The notes: generated from the letters alone by a model not told the origin. DNA of 64,000 nt from Microcebus murinus (GCF_040939455.1 NC_134108.1:48049501-48113500), one strand, 5' to 3'; shown: positions 1 through 24,415, counted from the first letter of the stretch. Translations and numbers: made by a program.

Positions 1-707
1 AATATTCCTCATCCTAGAACATTAGTTCTCTAATCCGATAAATTATATCTCCTTCAATTGTGAGATATAATTAATGTGGGATTTGTTTTAACTTAATATT
101 ACTAAATTAAACTGTATAAAATTGCTGATTTTTATAATCAGAAACAATCAAATCTCTTAATGCAACTCAATGTATAACAAAGTATAAAAGTTTGTGAATT
201 TACTTAAAAAAATACAAATTATCAGCACAGATTTAGGTAACTGTCACAATAAAATGACTACTACAATTGAATTCCAATTATCTTTCTCAGGTGGGAAAGG
301 AGTGAAATTAGATATGGATTAGGAATTATACCTTTATCCTTAAGCACTTCAAAATTGTTTCTATTCCTAGATAAAATACTCATTGTAGACTAAAAAATGA
401 TACTCCAAAGATTTTTCCATACCCTAATCCCTGGTCTTATGCCTGTGTATGTTAAGTGGCAAAAGGGACTTTGCAGACAGAATTAAGGTTGCAGACATTA
501 AAATCAGGAGATTATCTGAGTATCTGTGTATTCGACTGTAAGGAACTGAATGCTGCCAATAACTGAATAAGCAAGGAAATGAATTTGCCCCCTCTAGAGC
601 CTCCAGAAAAGAATACAGTCCTGCCAAAACCTTGATTTTAGCTCAGATGAGACTCATGTCAGACTTCTGACCAACAACACTATAATACAATACGTTTGTG
701 TTGTTTT
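1..707. other. 3' flank or 3'UTR of GTF3C6, no element recognised
   Basis: AT-rich, no gene seen. The 3'UTR may end before or within it. Confidence 0.5.
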
Positions 708-721
708 AAACCACTGAGTTT

Positions 722-1066
722 GACTGGGCGCGGTGGCTCACACCTGTGATCCTAGCACTCTGGGAGGCCAAGGCGGGAGGATTGCTCGAGGTCAGAAGTT
801 CGAAACCACCCTGACCAAGAACGAGATCCCCGTCTCTACTATAAATAGAAAGAAATTAATTGGCCAACTATTATATATGTATAGAAAAAATTAGCTGGGC
901 AAGGTGTCACATGCCTGTAGTCCCAGCTATTTAGGAGGCTGAGGCAGAAGGATTACTTGAGCTCAGGAGTTTGAGGTTGCTGTGAGCTAGGCTGACGCCA
1001 CAGCACTCACTCTAGCCTGGGCAACAAAGTGAGACTCTGTCTCAAAAAAAAATTAAAAAATAAAAT
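722..1066 (+). mobile_element. Alu
   Basis: Target repeats AAACCACTGAGTTT at 708-721 and 1067-1080. It lies 3' of GTF3C6. Confidence 0.93.
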
Positions 1067-1157
1067 AAACCACTGAGTTTGTGGTAATTTGTGACAGATA
1101 CAATAGAAAATGTACACGCTTGCCTTAGTAAAACCTTGAATTTAAAACCATATTTTA

Positions 1158-1488
1158 AGACCGGGCCTGGTGGCTCACGCCTGTAATCCTAGCACTCTGG
1201 GAGGCTGAGGCGGGTAGATTGCTCAAGGTCAGGAGTTCGAAACCAGCCTGAGCAAGAGCGAGACCCCGTCTCTACTATAAATAGAAAGAAATTAATTGGC
1301 CAACTGATATATATATATAAAAAATGAGCCGGGCATGGTGGCGCATGCCTGTAGCCCCAGCTACTCGGGAAGCTGAGGCAGTAGGATTGCTTGAGCCCAG
1401 GAGTTCGAGGTTGCTGTGAGCTAGGCTAATGCCACGGCACTCACTCTAGCCTGGGTAACAAAGTGAAACTCTGTCTCAAAAAAAAACC
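1158..1488 (+). mobile_element. Alu
   Basis: Target repeats AAAACCATATTTTAA on both sides. Confidence 0.93.
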
Positions 1489-1657
1489 AAAAAACCATAT
1501 TTTAAAAAATTCAATTCATGTCTGGTCCTGAATGATTCTGGTATATTAAACTGTGCTGTAACTGAAAAATGTGTGTTTAGCCAACAAAAACAATAACACA
1601 GTGAAATGAAAGCTACACAGCCAATTATTTTATAAAAAAACTCTATAAAGTTCATGA

Positions 1658-11223
<9,566 letters not shown>

Positions 11224-11272
11224 GGCTCGCACCTTCTCGGCGACTCCCGGCCACTAGCCACGCCCGCCCGGA

Positions 11273-11284
11273 GCCGCCATCTTG
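11273..11284 (-). promoter_or_regulatory. YY1-type element
   Basis: Minus strand CAAGATGGCGGC, about 50 bases upstream of the GTF3C6 ATG. This is the classic YY1 core (AAGATGGCGGC) in the orientation and place common just downstream of transcription starts. Confidence 0.7.
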
Positions 11285-11639
11285 AGTACGGGCAGCCGCT
11301 CGCTGTGCAGCTGTGCTCCTCGCCGCGCAAACCACTCCTGCCAGAACTCGAGATGGTGGTCTCTGGCGGGACGGTGGCCGCGGGCGACCTCCCGGCTTGG
11401 TGCCTGAGAGCAAGAGAGGCTGCATCCGGCGTCGGCCCGGCAGCCCGCTTGGTTATGAGGAGACCCCTACAAGGGAGGCCCTGCGACCTAGGGAACTGCC
11501 GGGCTCCCGGCCCAGCTGGGAGGAGAGGACTGGCCAGGCAGAGGGGATAAAGAAGGTGCAAGAAAATATGGTGTGGGAGGGAAAGGGACAGAGGCCTTGC
11601 GTTGATCTGAGTACATTTCTTGGAAAGAAAATTATGTGA

Positions 11640-12191
11640 GTGCTAATCCTCAGTTCGGCCTCGCTCCAATCCAACTTAACATACTGCCACACTAGAGAAA
11701 AACATTTTTTCCCTTGGAGCCAGTGTGTTTTATTACGAAAATAGAATTAAAAGTGCGAAAACAAAACGGTCCTTTCTAATTTAATGAAAAATGTGTCGCT
11801 TTTTATTGTTTATTGTTTTCTGAGACGTGCCAATTCAGTAAATTATATATGCTTCACAAGGCCCGGGCTCAAAACTAGCCTGAGTTAAATACAACTCAAC
11901 GGTGGCAGTTAATGTGTCAAAGGCATTCAGTTAACAGGTAATGAGCGCCTGCTGTGTAGAAAGCCCCGCACTAGGAGATGTAAAAAATATTAATTGAAAG
12001 TGGGCTTAGGTTTCAGGCATGCAGGGAGCATAGGATCAAGGAGAGGTAAGTAAATGGACCCAACCAAGTGCTATAAGCGATGCAAGCTTATGGGAATACA
12101 AAGAGAATCCAGCATGAAAAGTTTCAAACAATTTTCTTAAAGCACTTTATGGATTTTTATGAATAAAAAATAATTGATCTTTGTACTTTAT
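11640..12191. other. unique sequence upstream of the GTF3C6 promoter
   Basis: Quickly returns to AT-rich sequence after the CpG island. A weak MIR/L2-like piece lies near 11930-11990 (GAGCGCCTGCTGTGTAGAAA). Confidence 0.5.
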
Positions 12192-12705
12192 TTAGGATGA
12201 TCTAGTGGTTAAGATCATGAACTTTAGGCCGGGCGCAGTGGTTCACACCTGTAAACCTAGCACTCTGGGAGGCCAAGGCGGGTGGATTGCTCCAGGTCAG
12301 GAGTTCGAAACCAGCCTGAGAGACCCGTCTCTACTAAAAATAGAAAGAAATTAATTGGCCAACTAAAAACATATACAAAATATTAGCCGGGCATAGTGGC
12401 ACATGCCTGTAGTCCCAGCTACTCGGGAGCCTGAGGGAGGAGGATTGCTTGAACCTAGGAGATTGACGTTGCTTTGAGCACGGCACTCATTCTAGCCTGG
12501 GCAACAAAGTGAGACTCTGCCTCAAAAAAAAAAAAAAGATCATGAGCTTTGGAGTCTAAAATACCTGTCGGGTTCTGCTGCATTATTAGCAGCAAGACTT
12601 TGGGCAAGTTGATTATTGTGAGAAGTAAATGAAGTAACACACATAAAATAGATTTAGCATAGTATTCAGCACATAGTAAGCATTTAATGTGCATTGAATG
12701 TATTA
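12192..12705 (+). mobile_element. MIR split by an Alu
   Basis: The MIR head GATCTAGTGGTTAAGATCATG stops at the Alu (12227-12537) and resumes as AGATCATGAGCTTTGGAGTC. The repeated AAGATCATGA(A/G)CTTT is the Alu target duplication. Confidence 0.85.
12227..12537 (+). mobile_element. Alu inside a MIR
   Basis: Duplicated AAGATCATGA(A/G)CTTT from the host MIR. The right end is shortened by loss of GAGCTAGGCTGAC. Confidence 0.92.
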
Positions 12706-12860
12706 ATATATAAAATTTTCTAGTATTATGGCTTTTGAAAAACATTTTGGTATATATTCTTCCAGACTTCTTTCTACAAAAATACAAACACACTTTTCCC
12801 CTACAAAAATGTAATCAAATTGTATATATGTATTTAACTTGCTTTTTTCACTCTATACAA

Positions 12861-13475
12861 TGTTGAGGCTCAGAAAACAACACTCTCAAATGAAAGCCTC
12901 AGAATCAGCCTCAGAAGCAAAAGTTTTTCTCTGACCTTCTCCTGCCCTGTCAGTCCCAGTCTCCCCCAGGCTAGCCATGGAAACTAGAATTCCTCTTCCC
13001 CAAGCCAGATTATAGAAACCAGAACTCCCTTGTCCCCAAAGCCAGCCATAAAACCTAAAAATGTTACTTTAACTTTTCTTGCGCATTTCTGTGTAAAAAC
13101 TGGTCATAAAGAAATTATCTGACGTATTTTGTTTGACTGCAGGTCATAAGACCCTCATTCCAAAGAGGGCCCTGACCCATTCCCAGAAGGAAGGAATGCT
13201 ACACTGAGAGGCCAGAAAGAATCTAAACATACAGTTTTAGACTATTGGGTTTCCCCACTCAGTCTATTAGCATTAGATCATACCCTTTTTGTCCAATTGT
13301 ATTTCTATAGGGATGTCTATACTTTGTTGAACCTAAGCATAAAACTGGACAATTTCCCCTCTATCTTTGGGTCTTTATTCTGAAGGTATATATTAAATAA
13401 ATTTGTACCTTTTCTCCTGTTAATCTGTATGTTGTGAGTGATTTTTCAGCAAACCTTCACTGGGCCAACTGGAAA
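12861..13475 (+). mobile_element. solo LTR, probably ERV1-type
   Basis: Starts TGTTGAGGCTCAGAAAAC. It carries pyrimidine-rich CCAGTCTCCCCCAGG-type U3 sequence, AATAAA in TTAAATAAATTTGTACC, and a U5-like end CTCCTGTTAATCTGTATG followed by AGCAAACCTTCAC. No gag, pol or env reading is present. The family name is not certain. Confidence 0.6.
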
Positions 13476-13554
13476 GTTCCTACATCATGGATGTTTTTCC
13501 ATGATTAATATAGATCGACATTATAATTTTCTGTAGCTGCATAATATTTGTTTT

Positions 13555-13665
13555 TCTGTTTTGTTTTTTAGTGGGGGGTGGGTCTCACTATGTTGCCCAG
13601 GCTATACTCGAACTCCTGGACTGAAGTTATCCTCCCACTTCAGTAGCTGAGACTATACTGTCTTT
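13555..13665 (-). mobile_element. Alu arm fragment
   Basis: GGTCTCACTATGTTGCCCAG and GAACTCCTGGACTGAAGTTA only. Old monomer-like remnant. Confidence 0.65.
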
Positions 13666-13790
13666 TTTCTATTTTTTAACAGGTATTTACAATTTGTGGA
13701 TATTGTAAACAACACTTTAGTAAACACCCTGGTATTGCCCAAATGCCTAATGAAATAACTAGGATTTCATAGCTTAAAAAAAGTATCAGA

Positions 13791-14122
13791 GGCCGGGCGC
13801 GGTGGCTCACACTTGTAATCCTAGCACTTTGGGAGGCCTAGGTGGGTGGATTGCTCAAGGTCAGGAGTTCGAAACCAGCCTGAGCGAGACCCCGTCTCTA
13901 CCAAAAATAGAAAGAAATTAATTGACCAACTAAAAATATATATACAAAAAATTGGCCCGGCATGGTGGCACATGCCTGTAGTCCCAGCTACTCGGGAGGC
14001 TGAGGCAGGAGGATTGCTTGAGCCCAGGAGATTGAGGTTGCTGTGAGCAAGGCTGACGCCATGGCACTCACTCTAGCCTGGGCAACAAAGTGAGACTCTG
14101 TCTAAAAAAAAAAAAAAAAAAA
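13791..14122 (+). mobile_element. Alu
   Basis: Repeats AAAAAAGTATCAGA on both sides. The right repeat is part of a local duplication (14121-14260). Confidence 0.92.
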
Positions 14123-14260
14123 GTATCAGAAAGTCATAGATACCTAAAAGAAAAAAAAAGTAGAAAGAAAAGTAGAAACAATACCTAAAAAAAAAGTAGA
14201 AAGCTTAAAAAAGTATCAGAAAGTCATAGATACCTAAAAAAAAAAGTAGAAAGAATTCTT
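14121..14260 (+). repeat. local tandem duplication
   Basis: AGTATCAGAAAGTCATAGAT plus ACCTAAAA and AAAGTAGAAAG occur at 14123 and again at 14213, a unit of about 90 bases. Confidence 0.75.
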
Positions 14261-14437
14261 TTCCAACATCAGTTTTCTCATTTATTAAACAAGGATAAAA
14301 ATATTTATACTTACTGTGTATTTTGGGCTCAAAAAGCAAAAATTAGATCATATATGTAAAAATATTTCATAAGTTGAAAAATTACATAAATTGTCACATT
14401 TGGGGGGGGCAGGGGAGGATAAAGACAATGAAATTCT

Positions 14438-14742
14438 GGCCAGGCTCGGTGGCTCACGCCTGTAATCCTAGCACTCTGGGAGGCTGAGGCTGGCGGATCC
14501 TTTGAGCTCCAGAGTTCGAGAACAGCCTGAGCAAGAGCGAGACCCTGTCTCCACCAAAAATAGAAAAAATTAGCTGGGCATGGTGGGGCAATGCCTGTAG
14601 TCCCAGCTCTGCCTCTAGAAGGCAGAGGCAGAAGGATCGCTTGAGCCCAAGAGTTTAGTTTGAGGTTGCTGTGAGCTAGGCTGATGCCCTGGCACTCTAG
14701 CTGGGGCAACAGAGACTGTCTCCAAAAAAAAAAAAAAAAAAA
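14438..14742 (+). mobile_element. Alu
   Basis: Short-linker form with a small insertion (GCCTCTAGAAGGCAGA) in the right arm. Confidence 0.88.
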
Positions 14743-14845
14743 AGAGAAGGACATTCTAAGCTGAGGGAACAGAAGAAGCAAAGGCTGGACGAGTGGAAAT
14801 ATGTGTGATTTGCAAGGTCAGTGTATATTGGGAAAATATGATCGA

Positions 14846-15179
14846 GGGCGTGGTGGCTCACACCTGTAATCCTAGCACTCTGGGAGGCTGAGGCAGGAAG
14901 ATTGTTCAAGGTCAGGAGTTGGAGACCAGTCTGAGCAAGAGTGAGACCCCGTCTCTACTAAAAATAGAAAGAAATTAATTGGCCAACTAAAAATATATAG
15001 AAAAAATTAGCTGGGCATGGTGGCACATGCCTGTAGTCCCAGCCACTCGGGAGGCTGAGGCAGTAGGATCACTTGAGCCTAGGAGTTTGAGGTTGCTGTG
15101 AGCTAAGCTGATGCCACGGCACTCTAGCCCAGGCAATAGAATGAGACTCTGTCTCTCACTCTCTCTCTATATATATATA
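14846..15179 (+). mobile_element. Alu with (CT)n(TA)n tail
   Basis: Repeats ATATGAT(C/T)GAGG on both sides. The tail has turned into CTCTCT and TATATA tracts. Confidence 0.88.
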
Positions 15180-15249
15180 TATATGATTGAGGAATTAATA
15201 AAATGTAGCTCATAATTATTCTGTTGTATAACTCAATATTACTATATTA

Positions 15250-16104
15250 AAGACAGAAATAGGAGTTTGCAGGGTTTTGCCCTGAAGGAATGTGTGGACT
15301 CAATGGTTCACTTATTAGAGGCTGCTATCATGGGAGAGCTCTCAAATCTCCGATAGGGATGTTTTCCAGGAAGGCTTCCCAGTATCTCAAAATCTATGAG
15401 CCTCCCTGTGTCTTGAAAGACAAGACAAGGCAAACATGGCCCACGGGATGGGAAGACAACGAGTGCACTTTGCCCAGACATGTGCCACGGTGGTTATAAG
15501 CAACCTGTTTATAGAGATGGGCTTCCTGCTGTCTCCTGTCTGTCTACCTTTAAGTCCACCATAACTAATCAAAGAAATATTGAGTCACTAGACCTCTTTT
15601 GTGTTACCTTTGTTAATTGACAACTACCTCTTTAGAAGTTAGCCCCTGAAAGACTTTGTACCTATTTGTTCACCTAGATAGATTAAAAGCCCCTTGAGAG
15701 AACTTTTGACCCTAACCCACTACCTGTATCCCCTAGCAACTGCATTCCCTGATATGCCAATATGTTACCCTGACAACTGGTAATTGATGTCTGTGATTAT
15801 AAAAACCTGTATGAATCTAACCATATTGCTGGCATTTATGGAGATACGCAGTCCCCTAGGAACTTCCTGCTGTGTTATATCTGACCTTTTTATATATATA
15901 AAACTATATACCTTAGTCTCTGTGTATTCTTTTATTTCTCTCTGTTGCCTATCAATTTCCTTATCCTCTGTGGTAACCCCTATCTTAGGGACTTGGCTCC
16001 ATGGGAAGAAGTAGCTAATCTCCTCTTGGGCCTGCCTCAAATACTACTCTCACCCTGCAAATGTAATAACTCAAAATGTCCCTTTCAAATAAATAAGCCT
16101 CATA
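15250..16104 (+). mobile_element. LTR-like block
   Basis: A TATA-type site in GATTATAAAAACCTGTATG, followed by pyrimidine-rich sequence and AATAAATAAGCC near the right end, suggests a long solo LTR. I cannot name it, and the edges are guesses. Confidence 0.4.
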
Positions 16105-16893
<789 letters not shown>

Positions 16894-17121
16894 ATTATAT
16901 GGCACACAGACTGCAAAACCATTCCCTTGGGAGGCAAGAAGACATCATAGCATTGGCTCTATGGCCTAGAGCCCATGCCCTGTAAAAGTAAGCTTAAAGT
17001 TTGCGACATCTCTCAGACTGAAAACAGGAACTTATTGAGCAGAATAACACTTTGAAAGAGGGAGACAAGCCTTTTGGTGATTGGGAAGAATTTCCACAGT
17101 CTAATAGTTGGACTCCATTCC

Positions 17122-17448
17122 TCTTTTTTTTTGAGACAGAGTCTTACTCTCTTGCCTGGGCTAGAGTGCCGTGGTGTTAGCCTAGCTCACAGCAACCTCA
17201 AACTCCTGGCCTCAAGCAATCCTACTGCCTCAGCCTCCCAAGTAGCTGGAACTACAGACATGCACCACCATGCCCGGCTAATTATTTTCCTATTTTTTGT
17301 TGTTTGGCTAATTTCTTTCTATTTTTAGTAGAGATGGGGTCTCGCTCTTGCTCAGGCTGGTCTCAAACTCCTGAGCTCAAGCAGTACTCCTGCTCAGCCT
17401 CCCAGAGTGCTAGCTAGGATTACAGGCATGAGCCACCACGCCTGACCA
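17122..17448 (-). mobile_element. Alu
   Basis: Lemur-type linker variant TTTTGTTGTTTGGCTAATTT. Confidence 0.9.
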
Positions 17449-17574
17449 TCTTCTTATTTTTTAATAGCTTAGTAGTTACCTATACGTTCTTAATATCGTC
17501 TACTCTCAATGACTTACAATTCTTAGATAAAAAGGTCCAGCTGCCATCTTAGAAAGACTAAATTAACTTTGCTT

Positions 17575-18330
<756 letters not shown>

Positions 18331-19370
18331 AAAAAGAATAGAAGTGGCTAGTTTTATGAAACTGAACAGAAAAGAGAAAATTTCTTGGAGTGATCAAGGA
18401 AAAAATCTCTGAAAGCCAGATCAGGGCTAGATACCATGGTTGCTGCATAGAAGTATAATTTGGCTCTGGATCCAAAACAAGATGGCTTAAGGACCCTTGT
18501 CTAAGGAGGGAGAAAAGTAGGAAAGGATCAAGTGTTATTAGCTTGCTTTAACTGAACTCACTTTAATCCTTGTTTGCCAAAATTAAAGCTGTTGAGACAG
18601 AACTTGAAAAATGTTTATTGGAAGCCAAATGTGAGGATCAACCCAGGAAGAAACATTGACAAAATTGGGAGTGTTTCAGAGTCTGTTGCAATTTGGAAGG
18701 CTTTTGTAGGAGAGTTTAGAAGGCAGGAGGACTCATACAAGTTATCCTTTTTCATTGGAGGGTATAATACAGAAGTTACAATCATTGGCTACAGATTGGA
18801 ACATATAAGGCTAAAATGTCTATGTGCAAGACAATGAGTCAAACTTTAAAATTAAGAAATAAAAAATAATTAAGAAATTATTAAGAAAAATTAAAAAATA
18901 AAGCATCCTTTTCACTGTCAGTGGGTTAGGCATTAATCAGTATGTCAACAATTTGAGGAACTCCCGATAAGATTCTTTACTCAGAGAGAGGATCTCCCCA
19001 TGAATCACAAGACCTCCCCAAGGTGGGTTAATATGTTTACTTTTAAAGTAAACTGCCAAATGTGACCTGTAGGTTATCAGCCTCTTGACTATCTCAACTG
19101 GTAATTATTATCAGGAATGATGTTCAAAATATTTAACAACAAACTAGTAGGACACAGCCACTAAGCCATGCTGGAGTAGGGTCCTGGGAAGGCTGCATCA
19201 CAGAGAAGATGGGAGTGAGCTAAAGGCTTGGGACGGTTGCTTTTAACTGATGTGGGAAAATTTCACTAATTTGACAACTGGTATGGTTTTACCAGTTGTA
19301 AATATTAGCCTCCATTGGTCTAACTTCCACTTTAAACATTGGGAAACTAAGACTTAGAAAATTAGGAAAC
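18331..19370. other. intergenic, no named element
   Basis: The part 18560-18840 has an 88-codon open frame and a TTTATT (AATAAA on minus) near its left, and could be an antisense LTR remnant. I cannot assign it. Confidence 0.4.
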
Positions 19371-19728
<358 letters not shown>

Positions 19729-19730
19729 TT

Positions 19731-20649
19731 AGGAAACTTAAGAAGAAAACAAAATAAAACAAAAAAATTAGGAAACTTGTCTGACTTACTACACTGTTGT
19801 CTTTTCTGGGAAAGCAGGAGAACCTGAGCTGACCTGGTAGCGATGCCAACCCCTTGTATCAGGCCAGTTAGGGTTGAAGGAATGAGCTGGAGCATCCAGC
19901 CCTAACAGAGTTGACGGGGAGACAGAGAACTAGGGAGCTGCACATCTGATAAAACTGGGTTGGCCACATCACTCTATGGTAAAACCTCAGTGACATTCGG
20001 ATCAGTAACCTTTGCTCTGTGAACTCTGTCCATTACTACTATATTCTCCATCCCCTTTTTCTTTGTTCTTCACTATACTTATAGTGTGTGAATTGCAACC
20101 ACAAACTTGGATATATAAGAAAAGCCATGTTTCTTAATTTTCCTTAAATCAAATTAAACTCGACTCTGAACCCTTATTACATCAGGCTGGCAGGAAAATC
20201 TAATCTCAATTTCCTCCCCTTTACACCCCAAGATCATGCCTAGTATTCGAAGTGGCCTCTCTGGTCTTCAGCCCGCATTGTTACTGCTGAGATTCCCATG
20301 GTCAAAGCCACACATATTCTTGAAATGCAGGGACTCTGTTTCAGCAGAGCATGGGACTCTCTGCTATGTTTGGAAACCCTGAAGTTTAGAGAGCTAGCCT
20401 TTCTAAGTATCCCATGCATAGGTCTTGGCACTGCTCCAGGACACTGCTAGGAGAATAAGAACACACCAATTTACATTCCCTCCCAGCCTAAGGAAATTTC
20501 CATTTCTTACAGTTTTTGATAAATGCACTGCTCTCCTTTCTCCTCCCAGAGATCTAGCATAATTTCTTCAGTGAGTGTAGACTAACAGGAAATAGGAAAA
20601 GGAACAGTCTTCGAGTGCCTTCAGCTTTCCATTCTTTAAACATCCCAGA
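19731..20649. other. intergenic unique sequence
   Basis: Nothing recognisable. Confidence 0.5.
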
Positions 20650-20908
20650 TACTTAGCACTCTGGGAGGCTGAAGCGGGAGGATCACTTGAGGTCAGGAGT
20701 TCCAGACCAGCCTGAGCAAGAGCCAGACCCCTGTCTCTACTAAAAATAGAAAAAATAAGCCAGGCATCGTGGTGCAGCTACTTGGGAGGCTGAGGCAGGA
20801 GGATCACTTGAGCCCAGGAGTTTGAGGTTGCTATAAGCTAGGCTGATGCCTAGGCACTCTAGCCTGGGCAACAGAGCTAGACTCAAAACAAACAAACAAA
20901 CAAAAAAC
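20650..20908 (+). mobile_element. 5'-truncated Alu
   Basis: Begins at TACTTAGCACTCTGGGAGG and lacks the first head segment. CAAACAAACAAA tail. Confidence 0.85.
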
Positions 20909-20939
20909 CCATCCTCGATAAAGAAATAGAAATGGCCTT

Positions 20940-21284
<345 letters not shown>

Positions 21285-22065
21285 GAAATGGCCTAGCTAC
21301 CTGCTTGGAAGAGACAAAGGGGAAAATGAAGAGCATTAGTATCTTCATAAATTATCCTGCCATACTAATAAAATCCTTTGAAAAATGTAAACCTTGTCAA
21401 GTTGGTTTAAAAGTCAAAGGAATAGTTTGAATGTCACTAGGCAAAAAAAAAAAGTCAAAGGGATTTGTTCACACCTTAGGTCAATATAACCTGGGAGTTT
21501 GAGGACTCAAAGTCCTCATTGAAAATAGATTTGGTGGCAGTGGCTATCCCTGTACCCTGGAGAGCTTGCTCCTGGGGCATTGCCAGAGGGAGAGTGGTAG
21601 TGAGAGATGTAAAGGATGACCCACCTGGGTGTTGTTAAAATCCTGTAAGAGAAGAAACTCATTTCAAAGTGTTCTAAGTGAAGAATTTCTACTACTAGGA
21701 AGGATAGGGGGACAAAATGAGACAAATTACATAGATTTCTGCAGGCACAGTTGGAGATAATAGAGAAAAATCTGTGTTTGTAATTTGGAAGAGAGAAGCA
21801 ATTAATTTTTTGTAATTAACTTTATTATAATTAATAAGAGGAATCATGAAAAAACTCAGAAATATAATTTCTAAGAAATATAAGTGGGATGTTGCATTCT
21901 GCGTTTAAAAGCCTGCCACTAGGAGGAGACAAATGAATTAAAATTGTTTTATCTGCTCTTCTTCCTTTAAAACACATTTTCTAAATTAAGAAAATCCTGT
22001 ATTAAAAATATATTTGGTAAGATTCTGGTAAAAGAACCTTAGTGAATATTAACATTTTGTCTTAA
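21285..22065. other. intergenic unique sequence
   Basis: Nothing recognisable. Confidence 0.5.
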
Positions 22066-22080
22066 AAATGAACATTTTAA

Positions 22081-22374
22081 GCCAGGAGCAATGGCTCACA
22101 CCTGTAATCACAGCACTTTGGGAGGCTAAGGTGAAAGGAAGACTTGAGCCCAGGAGTTTGAGACCAGCTTGGGCAAACATAGTGAGACCTCCATCTCTAC
22201 AAAAAATTAAACAATTAGCCAGGGGTGGTGGTATGTGCCTGTAGTCCCAGCTATTCGGGAGGCTGAGGTGAGAGGATTGCTTGAGCCCAGGAGTTTAAGG
22301 CTGCAGTGAGTTATGATCATGCCACTGCACTCCAGCCTGGGTGACGGAGTGAGATGCTGTCTCAAAAAGAAAAA
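22081..22374 (+). mobile_element. old Alu (AluJ-like) with GGAA-expanded tail
   Basis: Head GCCAGGAGCAATGGCTC, older linker without the AT-rich lemur insert. Target repeats AAATGAACATTTTAA at 22066-22080 and 22487-22501 include the microsatellite, so the microsatellite grew from the Alu tail. Confidence 0.9.
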
Positions 22375-22486
22375 GAAGGAAGGAAGGAGGGAAGGAAAGA
22401 AGGAAGGAAGGAAGGAAGGAAGGAAGGAAGGAAGGAAGGAAGGAAGGAAGGAAGGAAGGAAGGAAGGAAGGAAGAAGGAAGGAAGG
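22375..22486 (+). repeat. (GGAA)n microsatellite
   Basis: More than twenty GGAA units with few breaks. GGAA is the ETS-factor core. The open frames read through it (EGRK and FLPS repeats) are not genes. Confidence 0.95.
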
Positions 22487-22594
22487 AAATGAACATTTTA
22501 AACTTATATAATAGTATCCATTCAAGGACAATAAGGTCTTTTCTTTTTAATTTATATTTCATTCTGTTTTAGATCCAAAAACTAAATACCAGTC

Positions 22595-22797
22595 TGGTGG
22601 TTCTCAAACTTCAGCTGTTTCAGAATCGCATGGAGGGCTTGTGAAAATACAGATTGCTCTAGCTGCACACCCAGAATTGCTGATTCAGCCGGTCTGGGTA
22701 TAGGACATGGTGGAAATATGTATTTCTAACAAGTTCCTGGGTGATGCTGATATTCTGTCTGGGGAACACACTTTGAGAACCATTGTGCTAGATGACA
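22595..22797 (+). mobile_element. MER5A-type hAT element
   Basis: Begins TGGTGGTTCTCAAACTTCAG and ends CACTTTGAGAACCATTG, giving inverted ends. Inside are GGAGGGCTTGTGAAAATAC, TCTAACAAGTTCCTGGGTGA and TGATGCTGATATT. It is a non-autonomous Charlie-family fossil. Confidence 0.88.
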
Positions 22798-24415
22798 ATA
22801 GAAGTAAACACCATTTGTCAATAACAAGATTCAATTAAATATTGAGAACATACTAAAGCATTCCAGTTTGCTGGAAAGTAACAAAGTATTAGAAGTAAGA
22901 CTGGAATGATGATTTTTGAGGGCCTTGAATTCAAAAGAAAGCAATTTATGCCTAGTCTGGTAGCAGTGTGGCGTCACTGGCACTATTAGAGCCATGTTTT
23001 AGGGATTGGGGAGGTAAAATGGCACAGAGAGACTGAGAGAAGAATAGACCTGGTTGGAGTTCCTGGGGTCCTTCTCAAACCAGTACCTGTACCAGAATCA
23101 GCACAAGTACCCTATGTGAAGCCCCTAATAAACATAAAAATGTTCCTAAAGCATTGACCTGGCTCACTGGCAAGCAACTAAAGCATTCCTTTTATGTTAA
23201 AACAACAATAGATGGAGGAGATTGCAAAATCTGCATAACTTTTTAAGATGCTGGAGTCTCCCAAGAAATTTCTCCAAAGTGGGTTGCCAAAGATTTAAAA
23301 GCTGCTTAGGGCTACATTCCTAAGGGTACTCTCCTCCCCACCCTTTAAATTTTCTCTGCTGTTAGAAGTATTTTTATGGAGAAGTTTGAGAAATACTTAA
23401 AAATAAATAACATTTTAGGACATCATGGTGACATCTGTAGTTGGAGACGTGCCAGGTGTCAAGAGCCTCTGTGGTATACAGTAGAATCTTTAGGACTTGG
23501 CTTCTAATTAAATAGAGTAGGATGAGTTGAAATGAGAGAAGAAGAGGAACAGATGAGGAGAAAAATGCAAATTACTACGATTAAGAGCCTGGATATCTGG
23601 GTAAATGGGTGTATTTTATTTTATTTTAAATAAATGAAAACATGAAGAGGAACTAGTGTGAGGAGATAAATGTTGAGCTTGGCTTTGGACACTGAGCTTG
23701 AGCTCCTGGGAGTACAATTAGATGGAGCTAGCTGCTAGTATTTAAATGTAGTAATGGAACTCAAGAGGATTTTGAAGTTCCAATTTCAGAGTCATCTTTA
23801 TGAAAAGAAAAGAAAAGAAAAGAGAAAAGAAAGAAAAGAAAAGAGAAAAGAAAAAGTTGAAGCTTTTTCCTAAAATCTGATCCTAAGTGGTTTCAGATAG
23901 GTGGGTTTCCTAGGGAAAGGGTAGGAGGTCTTGATAGAAATGAAATATCGAGGTGGGAGAACCAACATTTAAATGTTATTAACTTAAAAGCAAAACATTT
24001 CGAGGTGTTTCAAAGTTTAGTTTAATTTGATAACCATAGGTAGCCAATGGAAGTTCTTTAGGGAAACCATAAAGCATTTAAGGGCTGTCAGTGGGAAAGG
24101 TAATTTGGCAGCTGTGTGTATGGGGTGGGCTAGGAACAGGAAGCTTTTCTGTAGATATTCAAGTTTGGGGAGATGAGACTCTGGATTCAGGCAGTGACTG
24201 AGGAAGATAAAAGGAGAGGTCAGAGACATTCCAGTTGAAAAAGCTTTAAGACTTCGGTGACTGCCTAAATGAGGAGGCCAATAAGAGAAGCAAGTTGAAA
24301 AAAAAAAAATCTCCAATTATGAGCCTGAGAGTCAGTTCAGAAGTATGGTCTTGGCAACATGAGGTAGCTTGCCCCAATTGCTCTGTCCAAACAGATAAAA
24401 GGATGATTAACCAGG
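22798..24415. other. intergenic unique sequence
   Basis: No gene. Only the AAAAG run stands out. Confidence 0.5.
23806..23856 (+). repeat. (AAAAG)n run
   Basis: Ten or so AAAAG/AGAAA units. No element attached. Confidence 0.9.

Noticed and set aside
11224..11232. An upstream extension of GTF3C6 exon 1 beginning four codons earlier (xRAMAATEE)
   Set aside because: The first codon is GTG. The ATG at 11221-11223 has a strong context and matches the known N-terminus.
18574..18837. An 87-codon open frame
   Set aside because: No homolog recognised, no promoter or splice context. Possibly an antisense LTR piece.
22375..22486. CRISPR-like regular repeats
   Set aside because: Simple microsatellite with no spacers, in a mammalian genome.
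22295..22572. FLPSFLPS / EGRKEGRK open frames
   Set aside because: Translation of the GGAA microsatellite.
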